In this document: positions 34,325 to 43,506 of the stretch, piece after piece | Layout: each line of letters starts with the position of its first letter | How positions within the stretch are numbered: the stretch's first letter is position 1 | NCBI GenBank assembly: GCA_003225075.1 | Contig: QIAP01000043.1 | Location: 1 to 55,543, forward strand | Origin: Acidobacteriota bacterium | GTDB lineage: Bacteria > Acidobacteriota > Terriglobia > Terriglobales > Acidobacteriaceae | DNA length: 55,543 nucleotides | Direction of reading: 5' to 3' | Program-made: the position numbers and the translations under genes | Notes under the pieces: generated by a model | What the model was told of the DNA's origin: nothing | Seen by the model: the letters and a program-made list of their open reading frames with translations, nothing else | Databases searched by the model: none

Positions 34325-35266
34325 TTGCCCCTAGCGACTCGAAGACGCTTCCTCGCACAGTGCGCTACGACGGCCGCCGGGACGTGGCTCGGGCCCAACC
34401 TGGTCGCGGCCGCGTCTGACTCCGGCCCCAGCCTGCATTTCCCTTCGCAGCCTCGCGAGCGGATTGCTATCGCGTCCTATCCCTTCCGGGAATTCGTCGC
34501 GGGTCACGATCACAAAGCGGGCAACCCAACGATCACACTCGAGAACTTTGCGGCGCACGTCATTGAGAAATTCAAGGTCAACAAGATCGAGCCGTGGACA
34601 GGACACTTTCCTTCAACCGATGCGAAGTATCTGAAGCAGTTTCGTACCGCTGTTGAAAAAGCAGGCGGCGCGGTGGTGAACATCGCCGTCGATGGCGAGC
34701 ACAGTCCCTATGCGACGGATCGCGCTGAGCGTGACAAGGCCGTCGCCTTCAGCAGGCAATGGGTAGACGCAGCCGTGGCCATCGGTTCGCCCTGCATTCG
34801 CACCAATCTTCCAGCAGCAAAAGACTCCAAGCCAAAAGTGGAACGTACGGCCGACAGCTTGTCGCGCGTGGTGGAGTACGCTGCCGCAAAAAAGATCGTC
34901 GTCAATCTGGAGAATGACAATCCCCTGAGCGAAGATCCATTCTTCCTGGTCAAAGTCATCGAGAAGGTGAACAGCCCATGGTTGCATGCACTCCCGGATT
35001 TTGCGAACACGCTGGCAAGGTACGACGAGAAGCACGCTTACGAAGGCATCGACGCAATGTTCGCGCACGCCTATTGCATCTCACACGTGAAAGACGGCGA
35101 ACCCGACGAAAAAGGAAAGCTCGTTCACGTAGACATGGCCAAGACCTTCGGTTTCCTGAAGCAGCACGGCTACAAAGGCTACCTCTCGATGGAGTTTGAC
35201 CAACCAGGCGATCCTTATCGCGGGACAGCAGCGTTGATCGAGACGACGGTCAAGTATCTCTCGTAG
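34325..35266 (+). CDS. Tat-exported sugar-phosphate isomerase/epimerase-like TIM barrel
   Basis: 313 residues. It opens with TRRRFLAQCATTAAGTWLG, a twin-arginine signal. Then comes an AP-endonuclease-2/xylose-isomerase-like TIM barrel: RIAIASYPFREFVAGHD, VNKIEPWTGHFPSTD, VVNLENDNP (metal Glu), FAHAYCISHVKDGE and YLSMEFDQPGDPY (metal Glu). Members act on sugars or inositols in the periplasm after folding in the cytoplasm; the substrate is unknown. The start is TTG 34325, since no ATG lies upstream of the twin Arg. It has no neighbours with a related task. Confidence 0.8.
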   Translation: MPLATRRRFLAQCATTAAGTWLGPNLVAAASDSGPSLHFPSQPRERIAIASYPFREFVAGHDHKAGNPTITLENFAAHVIEKFKVNKIEPWTGHFPSTDAKYLKQFRTAVEKAGGAVVNIAVDGEHSPYATDRAERDKAVAFSRQWVDAAVAIGSPCIRTNLPAAKDSKPKVERTADSLSRVVEYAAAKKIVVNLENDNPLSEDPFFLVKVIEKVNSPWLHALPDFANTLARYDEKHAYEGIDAMFAHAYCISHVKDGEPDEKGKLVHVDMAKTFGFLKQHGYKGYLSMEFDQPGDPYRGTAALIETTVKYLS

Positions 35267-35362
35267 CCTCTATCGGCTGCGGTTCCGGCCGAGGCCTTCT
35301 CAGACATATTCTGAACATTTTCTCTGCGTCTTTTGCCGCCACCCGCGAATCAATTATTTCGC

Positions 35363-35962
35363 ATGCGTAAAGCCATTAACCATCTGAAACATTCCGACCC
35401 TGTCTTGTCCGCCATCATTGAACGGGTTGGGGCCTGCCGCATGGAGTATGGCGAGCCAGCGTTCAGCAGTCTGGCTGAGGCAATCATTTATCAGCAGCTC
35501 AACGGCAAAGCTGCGGTCACCATTTTCAATCGATTTGCCGACTTGGCGGGACGGCCGCTGACGCCGCAAGGAATTCTGAAGCTTTCTGTGGAACAGATGC
35601 GCGGAGCCGGGCTCTCCAAACAAAAGCTTTCCTATTTGCGTGACCTCGCGGCAAAAACACAGTCGGGCGAGCTGGATTTTGCGAAGCTGCCCGACCTTTC
35701 TGACGACGAAGCCATCGAGCACTTGACACAGGTGAAAGGCATTGGCGTCTGGACGGCGCATATGTTCCTGATGTTTGCTTTGCGGCGTCCCAATGTGCTG
35801 CCTACCGGCGACTTTGGGGTTCGCATGGCGATCAAGAAGCATTACCGGAAGCGCAAGTTGCCGAAGCCGGAGCAGATGGAGAAGATCGCCAAGTGCTGGG
35901 AGCCGTATCGTAGCGTGGCTTGCTGGTATTTGTGGAAGAGCCTGGATGTGAAGACGATGTAG
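35363..35962 (+). CDS. HhH-GPD DNA glycosylase (3-methyladenine glycosylase II-like)
   Basis: 199 residues. It carries the helix-hairpin-helix LTQVKGIGVWTAHMFLMFAL followed by the catalytic Asp150 in LPTGDFGVR, and IIYQQLNGKAA in the first half. This is the minimal, catalytic-domain form of AlkA, without the N-terminal domain of the E. coli protein, like the small archaeal/Bacillus enzymes. It removes alkylated purines from DNA in base-excision repair. No iron-sulfur Cys cluster is present, which argues against an EndoIII/MutY type. ATG 35363 is used; TTG 35333 is weaker. Confidence 0.9.
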   Translation: MRKAINHLKHSDPVLSAIIERVGACRMEYGEPAFSSLAEAIIYQQLNGKAAVTIFNRFADLAGRPLTPQGILKLSVEQMRGAGLSKQKLSYLRDLAAKTQSGELDFAKLPDLSDDEAIEHLTQVKGIGVWTAHMFLMFALRRPNVLPTGDFGVRMAIKKHYRKRKLPKPEQMEKIAKCWEPYRSVACWYLWKSLDVKTM

Positions 35963-36083
35963 AGAGTGCAGATTTCAGAAGTCACAAGACAGAATCAGCT
36001 TCGGATGTATTGCTGATCGCTTCTCCCTGCTGGTTTTTGGGGCCGCTGTGCGCCCCTCTGACCTCTGTGGTTAAATGAAGTGA

Positions 36084-36500
36084 ATGCCTGAGCAGAAAAT
36101 TCGCGTACTGGTTGCCAAGCCAGGGTTGGATGGGCACGACCGCGGGGCCAAGGTGATTGCTCGGGCATTGCGTGACGCCGGCATGGAAGTCATCTATACC
36201 GGCCTGCGCCAAACGCCCGAGATGATCGTGAACGCCGCGCTTCAGGAAGACGTGAATGTGATCGGCCTGTCCATTCTTTCCGGCGCGCACAATGCCATCG
36301 TCCCCCGCCTGATGGATCTGCTGAAACAGAACAAGATTGATGACGTGCTGGTGTTGGTCGGCGGCATTATTCCCAACCAGGATATGGAAGCTCTGAAGAA
36401 AATCGGGGTGGCCGCCATTTTCCAGCCGGGCACAGCCATGGATGACATCGTCAAATTTATTCGCACGAATGTGAAACCGCGTGGCGTGCCTGCGGGCTGA
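36084..36500 (+). CDS. mcmB: Methylmalonyl-CoA mutase, small (B12-binding) subunit
   Basis: 138 residues, just the cobalamin-binding Rossmann domain. The D16-G-H18-D-R-G motif gives the axial His ligand; SILSGAHN and VGGIIPNQD complete the DxHxxG-SxL-GG signature. It pairs with the large subunit at 31824 to form the enzyme. Its TGA overlaps the ATG of the next gene (TGATG), so they are coupled. Separation from mcmA by three genes suggests insertion of those genes or loss of an operon. Confidence 0.95.
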   Translation: MPEQKIRVLVAKPGLDGHDRGAKVIARALRDAGMEVIYTGLRQTPEMIVNAALQEDVNVIGLSILSGAHNAIVPRLMDLLKQNKIDDVLVLVGGIIPNQDMEALKKIGVAAIFQPGTAMDDIVKFIRTNVKPRGVPAG

Positions 36501-37228
36501 TGGCTGAAATCAGCAGCTCCCGTCTGCGTGACATTCTTGCCCACACCATTGGTCCGACTCCTTGGTATTGGAAAACTTTTCCCGCCCTGAATTCCGCCGC
36601 CGGACAGCGTTTTGTCTGGACTCACCATGGCGACCAAGGCCCCCTCGGTTACCTGGTTTCGCTCGCGCTGGAGCAAGAGCCCGACAAGCCTCGGTTGGCG
36701 TTGAACTCCTATTGCCGTCCATTCCTGGTGCCGCCATCGTACTTAGGCATCTGGTGCCCGGAAGGACGAAGCCTCCGCTTGACATGCTTTGATCCAGACC
36801 AGCTTAAAGCTTTCGATGTTGCCGAGCTTGCAGGTTGGTTCAAACGATCGGCTGATCACATTTACGTTCACACTGCCCCGATTGCCGATTTTCAGGTGCC
36901 GCTCTCACTGCGGCCAGGCACACACAAGATCGAAGTTCCAGCCGAGCTAGCCACAGTTGACGAGTTGATCATCCCCACCAGCTACGCTGCTAAAGCTGCC
37001 GACGATCCTGCGTTTGCTCTGTTTATCTTCTATCCGCAGGCCGGCCTGGTGGAGGTTCTGCCGCAACCGTGGGTCACGGCTAGCCAGTATGAGATCGGAC
37101 GCCAATGGATTACGCGTGCAGCGCGCGATCCGGAATCCCACCGCATATTGGGCGAGTGTTTCGGGGTGGGGCAGCTTTCTGCTGGAAGAGGATGGATGCC
37201 GGTTGCAGCGCTGGCTCGAAAAGAGTAA
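36500..37228 (+). CDS. Conserved hypothetical protein coupled to mcmB
   Basis: 242 residues, not recognised. Soluble, with a Trp/Pro/Tyr-rich N-terminus (IGPTPWYWKTFPALNSAAGQRFVWTHHGDQGPLGYLVSLALEQE), a central FDVAELAGWFKRSADHIYVHTAP and a C-terminal WVTASQYEIGRQWITRAARDPE helix. No membrane helix, signal peptide or metal motif stands out. The start codon overlaps the mcmB stop, so it is made together with the B12 subunit and may act with it, for example in assembly or protection, but this is only positional inference. Confidence 0.7.
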   Translation: MAEISSSRLRDILAHTIGPTPWYWKTFPALNSAAGQRFVWTHHGDQGPLGYLVSLALEQEPDKPRLALNSYCRPFLVPPSYLGIWCPEGRSLRLTCFDPDQLKAFDVAELAGWFKRSADHIYVHTAPIADFQVPLSLRPGTHKIEVPAELATVDELIIPTSYAAKAADDPAFALFIFYPQAGLVEVLPQPWVTASQYEIGRQWITRAARDPESHRILGECFGVGQLSAGRGWMPVAALARKE

Positions 37229-37268
37229 TCCTTAATCCGAACTTACGGGGCGAGTCTCAGTGTGATGC

Positions 37269-37747
37269 CTATTGCAGTGGGTATCCTGCCTCGCCAGAGG
37301 CATACGGCCATCCAGTTTTAGTACTTTCATACTTGGCTTGACGTCCTTAAGATCTGTCAAAGCAATCGCGCCCGGAAAAATCGTCAAGGCTTCCTTCTGC
37401 ATTCCGACAGAAGGAAGGGTGAGGGGTTCGGCCTGGGCTTCTCCACGGAGCACCTGGGAACTCCAGTACTGCTTGTATTCGCTCTCGGACATCCCCAACA
37501 GCTTCAACAGGACGAGCCGCTCATGAGTTCCCGGCGCCCGTACCACCAGCTTCACGACTATACCACCCGCCCAGTAACGCTTTTCTCCGCTAAAGACTTT
37601 TCGCAGTTGTGCCATGGTAATCATACTCACCGAATTACTTTCATTGACAACCACGGCCACGTCGATGTTCTGGGCGACACAGGGAGAAACCCCGGGCACG
37701 GCTAATAGCCAGCTCAGCAACAGGAATGTCACCCATTTCTTTCTCAT
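37269..37747 (-). pseudogene. Periplasmic phosphate-binding-like protein, frameshifted near its end
   Basis: About 159 residues if repaired. A signal peptide (FLLLSWLLAVPGVSPCVAQ) leads to a small PBP-like domain: IDVAVVVNESNSVSMITMAQLRKVFSGEKRYWAGGIVVKLVVR, then YKQYWSSQVLRG and FPGAIALTDLKDVKPSMKVLKLDGRMP. Such short proteins resemble the N-lobe of phosphate-ABC binding proteins. The family ends in SGEAGYPLQ; that sequence is present but one base out of frame after MP (near 37295-37300), with its stop at 37269-37271. The upstream porin, also frameshifted, ends 7 bases earlier and is read into this gene. Confidence 0.75.
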
Positions 37748-37754
37748 AAGATAC

Positions 37755-39034
37755 TCAGAAGGCGAATGCCAATTGCAGTTGCAGGCCGTCCAGATCGGGC
37801 AGGCCTTTGCGAAGTGTGTGGTCCAGTTGCGCCTTGAAGGCAATGCTCTCGTTAAAGTCGTACCGTGCACCAAAGATGGGCCCTGACGCAGGAGAACATC
37901 CTCAAAGATGCTGTGTGGGTTCGCATTTACGTATTGATAGCGAAAAAAGGGACTAATGCTACCGAAGCGTTTGGAGAACTGAGAATAGAATGCGGGCATG
38001 TTAAAGACAGTCCGGCTTTCTTCCAAAGAGTGACGAATGAGGAATCCTTCATTCAGAAACTCAATTCCATGCCGAACGTAGACCACGTGGGCGTTCACGA
38101 TCGCCTGACCAAACCTGATATGTGGTGCTAATACCGGAGCGCTGATTTTGTCGTGATAGTAGGACCCGCCCACTTGTAGTCCGGCAATACCGTCAGGACG
38201 AAGGAACAGACCCAAGCTGATGTGATTGCCACGGTTCTCATCATTCACCAGGTCCGAACCATTGATTTCGGGGCGGATGGTATCGCTGGAGCCATACTCA
38301 ACCAGGTAATTCAATCCGAGGGCGCCCGAGGGGATGAGACCGCTAGCGGAAGCACCTACCGCGTGAGTGGGCAACAGCCCACCGTCGACAGCAAACTCCA
38401 TGACCACGGGCCGGTCCGCTGTCATATGCTGCCATTTTCCACTTTCGAAGGCTCGGTTGTAGTAACCGACGGCGGTATGATACCGGCCAAGCATCAGACT
38501 GAAGTGGTTACCATGATCGTATTTCAAGAACACCCGCCCCAGGTCCACATCAAAAGTCTGTGCATCGCCTTCGCCCAACGCGATTTCAGCGAGGATACCG
38601 GTTCTTTCGTTGATTCTGGACGTAAGCTGCAGATCAAAGTCGCCGGTATAAAAGCTGCCTGCCGAACCGCCCTCGAACCCGAAAGTGCCTAGTTCGGGCG
38701 CTCTTTGGTTAAACACCTTGTAATTGAATTCTGCGAAGCCACGCCACTGGATGCCATGCAAATCATGCATGGCCGGGAAAGCAGTAGGAGTCTGCGCTGT
38801 GCTCACCGCCTCCTCAATGGGCTGTGGCGGGACGGGCTCAGCAGGAGGGGCCTCCGGCGATGCCACTGGCGGAGACCTCTGCTTAGCCCGCAAGGCTTTC
38901 ACACTCTCTTGCAGCTCCTTAACCTGCTCCACCAGCAGACGAATGGTCGCCTGATCACTGGAGCCAACTGTTTGCGACGCACACATCCCGGACAGCAAAC
39001 AGAGCGTAATGACTATCTTGCGGATGTAGGACAT
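37755..39034 (-). pseudogene. Outer-membrane porin with a single-base frameshift near its C-terminus
   Basis: About 426 residues if repaired. Signal peptide (KIVITLCLLSGMCASQ), coiled coil (RLLVEQVKELQESVKALRAKQ), Pro/Glu linker, then a beta-barrel (IQWRGFAEFNYKVF..., FFRYQYVNANPHSIFED). After RQGP the correct ending, IFGARYDFNESIAFKAQLDH through LQLQLAFAF, with the terminal Phe typical of barrels, is one base out of frame at a GGGCCC run (37878-37883). The length (1280 bases) is one short of a multiple of three. Without repair the frame runs into the phosphate-binding-like gene, creating an artificial 600-residue fusion. A lost G explains it. Confidence 0.85.
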
Positions 39035-39180
39035 GCTCGTCCTTCCTTAATTTCGGTCGGCTCAACGCGATGCGAGGAATCACTCATTGATCTTCGGCAC
39101 TGCGGCTGCAAACATCGGGTTACGGAAGTACGTAGCTGGCGGAGATGGTATTTTCGTAAGTACGCCCTTTGGAGCAAGCC

Positions 39181-39799
39181 TTGGCATCGTCCTTCTTCTT
39201 CACTGTGCACGCAGAAGAACCTATTCGCGTCCTGCGTTTGCAATCGCCGGATGGCACCAACCGCCTGACCTCCGCGTGCGTGCTGGCGCTGACCGAAGCG
39301 GTTGGCAAATTGGCCGGTGACGCGCGATCACTCGTCATCACTGGAAATCAGAAATTCTTTTCTGCCGGAGCTGACCTCGCCGAAATTGCCAGCCTCAGCG
39401 GTCCGGCGGCCTACGAGTTTTCCAAGATGGGACAGGGGCCTGATGAAGCTGATCGAACAATTTCCTGCTCCGGTGTACGCCGCCATTTACGGCTACTGCA
39501 TGGGCGGCGGGCTCGATCTCGCGCTGGCTTGTCACCGCCGTATCGCTTCACCGCACGCTGTTTTTGGACATCGTGGCGCAGCTCTTGGATTAATCACTGG
39601 CTGGGGGCGGTACGCAGCGTCTGCCACGACTGATTGGGAAGACGCGGGCCTGCAAATGTTTGTGGCGGCGGAGAAACTTGATGCGACGGAAGCGTTACAA
39701 GTGGGGTTAGTGGATGCCGTGGCCGACGACCCGGTTGCGGAGGCCGTGCGTCGGATAACTTTTTCGCCATCTGAGCGCGAGATGCCGGCCCCGGTCTAA
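39181..39799 (+). pseudogene. Enoyl-CoA hydratase/isomerase-family gene with three single-base indels
   Basis: About 205 residues if repaired. Frames switch after AYEFSKMGQG (extra G near 39434-39438), at GLITGWG (extra G near 39602-39607) and again near LQMF (one C missing near 39650). In the corrected reading the crotonase landmarks appear in order: FFSAGADLAEIASL, FPAPVYAAIYGYCMGGGLDLALACHRRIAS, then GGTQRLPRLIGKTRALQMF. Net length is a multiple of three plus one, as two insertions and one deletion predict. All changes are in G or C runs. Start is TTG 39181 with GGAG upstream. Either decaying or affected by sequencing error. Confidence 0.85.
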
Positions 39800-39959
39800 A
39801 CAGTCACACCCGACCGCCGACACAGCCCAACATAAACAGAAGCACTGATGAGAAATCTCCCTGTCTTCCTGGTGGGTAAGCCTTTTTGGTGACGGGCTGA
39901 CCCTGATTGCGCGCTCCCGCTCCGCTGGTATACCGTAAAGAGTTTTCATAACCCATCTC

Positions 39960-41663
39960 ATGGCTGACCGTAGAGAGTCGACTACATCCACTTCGCAAGC
40001 GAGCCTGCTGCCCTCAAAAGTGGATCCCACTTCGGCGCGCTTTGAAGCCAACATGCGCTTCATGGCTGACCTGGTTTCCCAGATGCGTAATGAAGAAGAA
40101 AAGATCCGCGAAGGCGGCGGGGCCAAAGCCATAGAAAATCAGCATTCCAAACGACGCCTCACGGCCCGCGAACGCATTAGCCTGCTGGCCGACCCGGGCA
40201 CATTCTTTGAACTTGGCATTTACAGTGCATTCGGCATGTACGAAGAGTGGGGCGGAGCGCCATCGGCCGGCGTGATCACTGGGTTGGCACGCGTTCACAC
40301 TCGACTGGTGATGATTATCGCCAACGATGCCACCGTGAAAGCTGGCGCCTTCTTCCCCATGACTGCGAAGAAAGTTATCCGGGCACAGAACATTGCGATG
40401 GAGAATCGCGTGCCCACGATTTATCTGGTCGACTCGGCAGGCGTTTTCCTGCCGCTTCAGGAAGATGTTTTTCCCGACACCGATGACTTTGGCCGTGTCT
40501 TTCGCAATAACGCGGTCATGTCGGCGATGGGCATTCCCCAGATCGCGGCCATTATGGGCATGTGCGTCGCGGGCGGCGGTTATCTGCCGGTCATGTGCGA
40601 CAACGTATTGATGACCGATGGCAGCGGCCTTTTCCTGGCTGGGCCCGCGCTGGTGCAAGCCGCCATCGGGCAAAAGATTTCTGCCGAAGAACTGGGCGGT
40701 GCGGCTATACATTCCGCGGTCAGCGGCACTGTGGATTATCGCGAGCCCACGGATGAAGCCTGCATCGCGCGCATCCGCTCGCTGGTCGAAAAGTGGGGTT
40801 ACCGGCGTCTCTCGCCCTGGGACCGCAAGAAGCCGGAACCGCCGGCGCTCACGCCCGAGGAGATTTATGGCATTTACGATTCCTCGCCCGCGCGTCCTTA
40901 TGACATGAAAGAGATGCTGGCACGAATGGTTGATGGCAGCCGCTTCGATGAGTATAAGGCGGAATTCGGCAAGACCGTCATCTGCGGATATGCGCGCATT
41001 GGCGGATTCGCCGTTGGCATTGTAGCCAATCAGAAAATGCAAGCGCAGCAGACCGACCATGAAGGGCGGAAGCGAGTTGAATTTGGCGGCGTGATTTATA
41101 CCGAGTCGGCAGAGAAGGCAGCGCGCTTCATCATGGACTGCAATCAAAATTTGATCCCGCTGGTCTTTTTCCACGATGTCAACGGCTTCATGGTGGGACG
41201 CGATGCGGAGTGGAGCGGGATTATCAAAGCTGGGGCCAAGATGGTGAATGCGGTGGCGAATTCGGTGGTGCCAAAGATCACCGTGATCGTCGGCGGATCC
41301 TTTGGCGCCGGACACTACGCGATGTGTGGCAAGGCTTACGACCCGCGTTTTGTGTTCGCCTGGCCGACGGCGCGATACGCCGTAATGAGTGGCGACTCCG
41401 CCGCTGGCACACTGGTCGAAATCAAGATCAAGCAGTTGGAACGCAGCGGCAAAATCCTGAGCGAGGAAGACAAGAAAGAATTGTTCGAGTCGGTAAAGCG
41501 TACCTACGACGAGCAAACCGATCCTCGTTATGGAGCGGCGCGGCTGTGGATCGACAAAATTATTGATCCCGTCGAGACCCGCGATGCGATCGTGCAAGCA
41601 CTGGAGGCGGCAGCGCTGAACCCAGATGTGCCAGAATTCAAGGTGGGAGTGCTGCAAACGTAG
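39960..41663 (+). CDS. Acyl-CoA carboxylase carboxyltransferase (beta) subunit
   Basis: 567 residues, complete. N- and C-terminal crotonase-like halves: RLTARERISLLADPGTFFELG, the first oxyanion site around IAAIMGMCVAGGGYLPVMCDNVLM, and the second around GGSFGAGHYAMCGKAYDPRFVFAWP. It transfers carboxyl from biotin to an acyl-CoA (propionyl-, methylcrotonyl- or geranyl-CoA). HMG-CoA lyase and a hydratase follow on the same strand, which favours methylcrotonyl-CoA and leucine catabolism. The biotin carboxylase/BCCP subunit is not within the window, so it must be elsewhere. A short-word repeat array separates it from the lyase gene. Confidence 0.9.
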   Translation: MADRRESTTSTSQASLLPSKVDPTSARFEANMRFMADLVSQMRNEEEKIREGGGAKAIENQHSKRRLTARERISLLADPGTFFELGIYSAFGMYEEWGGAPSAGVITGLARVHTRLVMIIANDATVKAGAFFPMTAKKVIRAQNIAMENRVPTIYLVDSAGVFLPLQEDVFPDTDDFGRVFRNNAVMSAMGIPQIAAIMGMCVAGGGYLPVMCDNVLMTDGSGLFLAGPALVQAAIGQKISAEELGGAAIHSAVSGTVDYREPTDEACIARIRSLVEKWGYRRLSPWDRKKPEPPALTPEEIYGIYDSSPARPYDMKEMLARMVDGSRFDEYKAEFGKTVICGYARIGGFAVGIVANQKMQAQQTDHEGRKRVEFGGVIYTESAEKAARFIMDCNQNLIPLVFFHDVNGFMVGRDAEWSGIIKAGAKMVNAVANSVVPKITVIVGGSFGAGHYAMCGKAYDPRFVFAWPTARYAVMSGDSAAGTLVEIKIKQLERSGKILSEEDKKELFESVKRTYDEQTDPRYGAARLWIDKIIDPVETRDAIVQALEAAALNPDVPEFKVGVLQT

Positions 41664-41797
41664 GAATTGAATCATTGAAACATTGAGTCATTGCGCGATT
41701 GAATCATTGAATCATTTGAGAGCCGTTCGGTTTTAACAATGATTCAATGACTTAATCGCTCAATGATTCAATTTCTCCATGGTTCAATTTCAGGTTT
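41664..41797. repeat. Array of ATTGAATCATT words forming a large inverted repeat
   Basis: Left half: three to four copies of ATTGAATCATTGA-like words (41665-41717). Right half (41736-41773): the same words reversed (AATGATTCAAT). They frame a ~20-base AT-poor loop and could form a long imperfect hairpin between the carboxylase and HMG-CoA lyase genes. No coding potential. Confidence 0.8.
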
Positions 41798-42676
41798 ATG
41801 GCCGATTCCGTCAAACTCATCGAGTGTCCGCGCGATGCCTGGCAGGGGCTGAAGGGCCAGATTCCTGCCTCGATCAAGACAGACTACCTCCGTGCCCTGA
41901 TCAGCGTGGGATTCAAGCACATTGATGCTGTGTCGTTTGTTTCGCCTGAGGCGGTGCCGCAGATGGCAGACTCGGAAGAAGTACTGAAAGACCTCGATCC
42001 GCCAGATGATGTCGAGATCATTGGAATTGTCGTGAACGAGAAAGGCGCGCAGCGGGCCATCAACACCAATTCCGTGCACACTCTGGGATTTCCTTACTCC
42101 ATTTCGCCGACGTTTCTTCGCAACAATCAGCGCCAGATGCTGGATGAGGCTATCGACGAACTGGAGAAAATCAAAGGTAAAGCCGACGAGGCCGGATTGG
42201 ATGTCGTGGTCTATATCTCGATGGCGTTTGGGAATCCTTACGGCGATCTGTGGAATGCGGAGGAGGTGCTCGAGGCGGTCGGGCTGCTCGAATCCTATGG
42301 CGTAAAAACAATTTCCCTGGCCGATACAGTGGGACGCGCCGGACCAGAACAGATTCGCGAACTGGTTTCCGCCGTAATGTCAAAGTATGGCTACCTCGAG
42401 ATCGGGGTACACCTGCACAGCCGCCCGGATCAGGCCGTGGACAAGGTTCTGGCGGCGTATGATGCTGGCTGCCGTCGGCTAGACTCTGCCATTGGCGGAT
42501 TGGGTGGATGTCCTTTTGCGCAAGATGAATTGGTGGGAAACATTCCGACCGAGAAAGTACTGGAAGCACTAGCGCAACGAGGCGTGCAGCCACCGATTGT
42601 GAGATCGCTCGATGCGCTGCTGAAGGCAACAGCGGGAATCGGCGCGAGGTATACCAATTCTTCGGCGGCGGATTGA
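41798..42676 (+). CDS. mvaB: Hydroxymethylglutaryl-CoA lyase
   Basis: 292 residues of the HMGL-like TIM-barrel family. CPRDAWQG (equivalent of the RDG.Q block, altered from PRDGLQ), FKHIDAVSFVSPEAVPQMAD, SLADTVGRAGPEQI, EIGVHLHSRPDQA with the metal HxH, and SAIGGLGGCPFAQDELVGNIPTE with the catalytic Cys. It cleaves HMG-CoA to acetoacetate and acetyl-CoA, the last step of leucine breakdown. The DG to DA change in the first block is worth noting. No ribosome site is clear before ATG 41798; the repeat array ends just upstream. The hydratase gene follows 47 bases later. Confidence 0.9.
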   Translation: MADSVKLIECPRDAWQGLKGQIPASIKTDYLRALISVGFKHIDAVSFVSPEAVPQMADSEEVLKDLDPPDDVEIIGIVVNEKGAQRAINTNSVHTLGFPYSISPTFLRNNQRQMLDEAIDELEKIKGKADEAGLDVVVYISMAFGNPYGDLWNAEEVLEAVGLLESYGVKTISLADTVGRAGPEQIRELVSAVMSKYGYLEIGVHLHSRPDQAVDKVLAAYDAGCRRLDSAIGGLGGCPFAQDELVGNIPTEKVLEALAQRGVQPPIVRSLDALLKATAGIGARYTNSSAAD

Positions 42677-42723
42677 GAATCGCTCTCTCGGGATTAGGCA
42701 AATCTGTTAGTGCCAACGCGACC

Positions 42724-43506
42724 ATGGAATTCAAGACCATCCAACTCGCATTCGACGCAGGCGTTGCGACCATCACGCTGAACCGTCCCGACAAACGCAA
42801 CGCTATCAGCTTCCAACTGATGGACGATTTAATGCGCGCGATGAAGGAAGTCGAAAAATCATCCTCGCAAGTCCTGATTCTGACCGGAGCGGGAAAAGCA
42901 TTCTGCTCGGGAATGGACCTGGATAATCTGAAGGCGCTGCTTGGGCGTTCCGTGGAACAAAACCTCAACGACTCGCAGACCATGGTCACATTGTTCCGCT
43001 CGCTCTATGAATTCCCCAAAGTGACGATTGCAGCAGTGAACGGAGCGGCGATTGCGGGCGGCACAGGCCTGGCCGTGCTTTGTGACTTTACCTTGGCGGT
43101 GCCGGAAGCAAAATTCGGTTACACCGAGGTGCGGATCGGCTTCGTTCCTGCGATTGTCTCGACATTCTTATTGCGGCAAGTGGGCGAAAAGCAGGCGCGC
43201 GACTTGCTGCTCACGGGTCGGATTATTACAGCGGAGGAAGCCCTGCGTATTGGACTGATCAATGAGATCGTGCCGGCAGAAAAGCTGTCGTCCCGGGCAC
43301 GCCAGCTCGCGGCACAGTTAATGGAGAACAGCCCTACGTCGTTGCGCTTCACCAAACGTCTGTTGAACGATCACGCGCGTGCCGAGCTCGATGCACAGCT
43401 CGAAGCGGCGGTGCGGGAGAATGCTGCCGTCCGCTCGACGGCTGATTTCTGCGAGGGCATCACAGCATTTCTTGAAAAACGCAAACCGCACTGGAGCTCC
43501 GAATGA
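42724..43506 (+). CDS. Enoyl-CoA hydratase (methylglutaconyl-CoA hydratase-like)
   Basis: 260 residues, complete crotonase: ATITLNRPDKRNAISFQLM, LILTGAGKAFCSGMDLDNL, IAAVNGAAIAGGTGLAVLCDFTLAVPEAKFGYTEVRIGFVPAIVS with the oxyanion-hole Gly and the Glu of the catalytic site. The neighbouring HMG-CoA lyase and acyl-CoA carboxylase make methylglutaconyl-CoA the probable substrate. ATG 42724 starts the domain. It shares the ATGA overlap (43503) with the thioesterase gene. Confidence 0.88.
   Translation: MEFKTIQLAFDAGVATITLNRPDKRNAISFQLMDDLMRAMKEVEKSSSQVLILTGAGKAFCSGMDLDNLKALLGRSVEQNLNDSQTMVTLFRSLYEFPKVTIAAVNGAAIAGGTGLAVLCDFTLAVPEAKFGYTEVRIGFVPAIVSTFLLRQVGEKQARDLLLTGRIITAEEALRIGLINEIVPAEKLSSRARQLAAQLMENSPTSLRFTKRLLNDHARAELDAQLEAAVRENAAVRSTADFCEGITAFLEKRKPHWSSE

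Noticed and set aside
37232-39034. One 600-residue minus-strand reading frame spanning porin and phosphate-binding-like protein
   Set aside because: Two separate proteins can be recognised, each with its own signal peptide. The join exists only because a base is missing at 37878-37883, and the correct porin ending is present in another frame.
40014-41675. 553-codon open frame antisense to the acyl-CoA carboxylase gene
   Set aside because: Arises from G+C-rich codon use on the opposite strand. No domain, no ribosome site, and the carboxylase is a complete, well-conserved protein.
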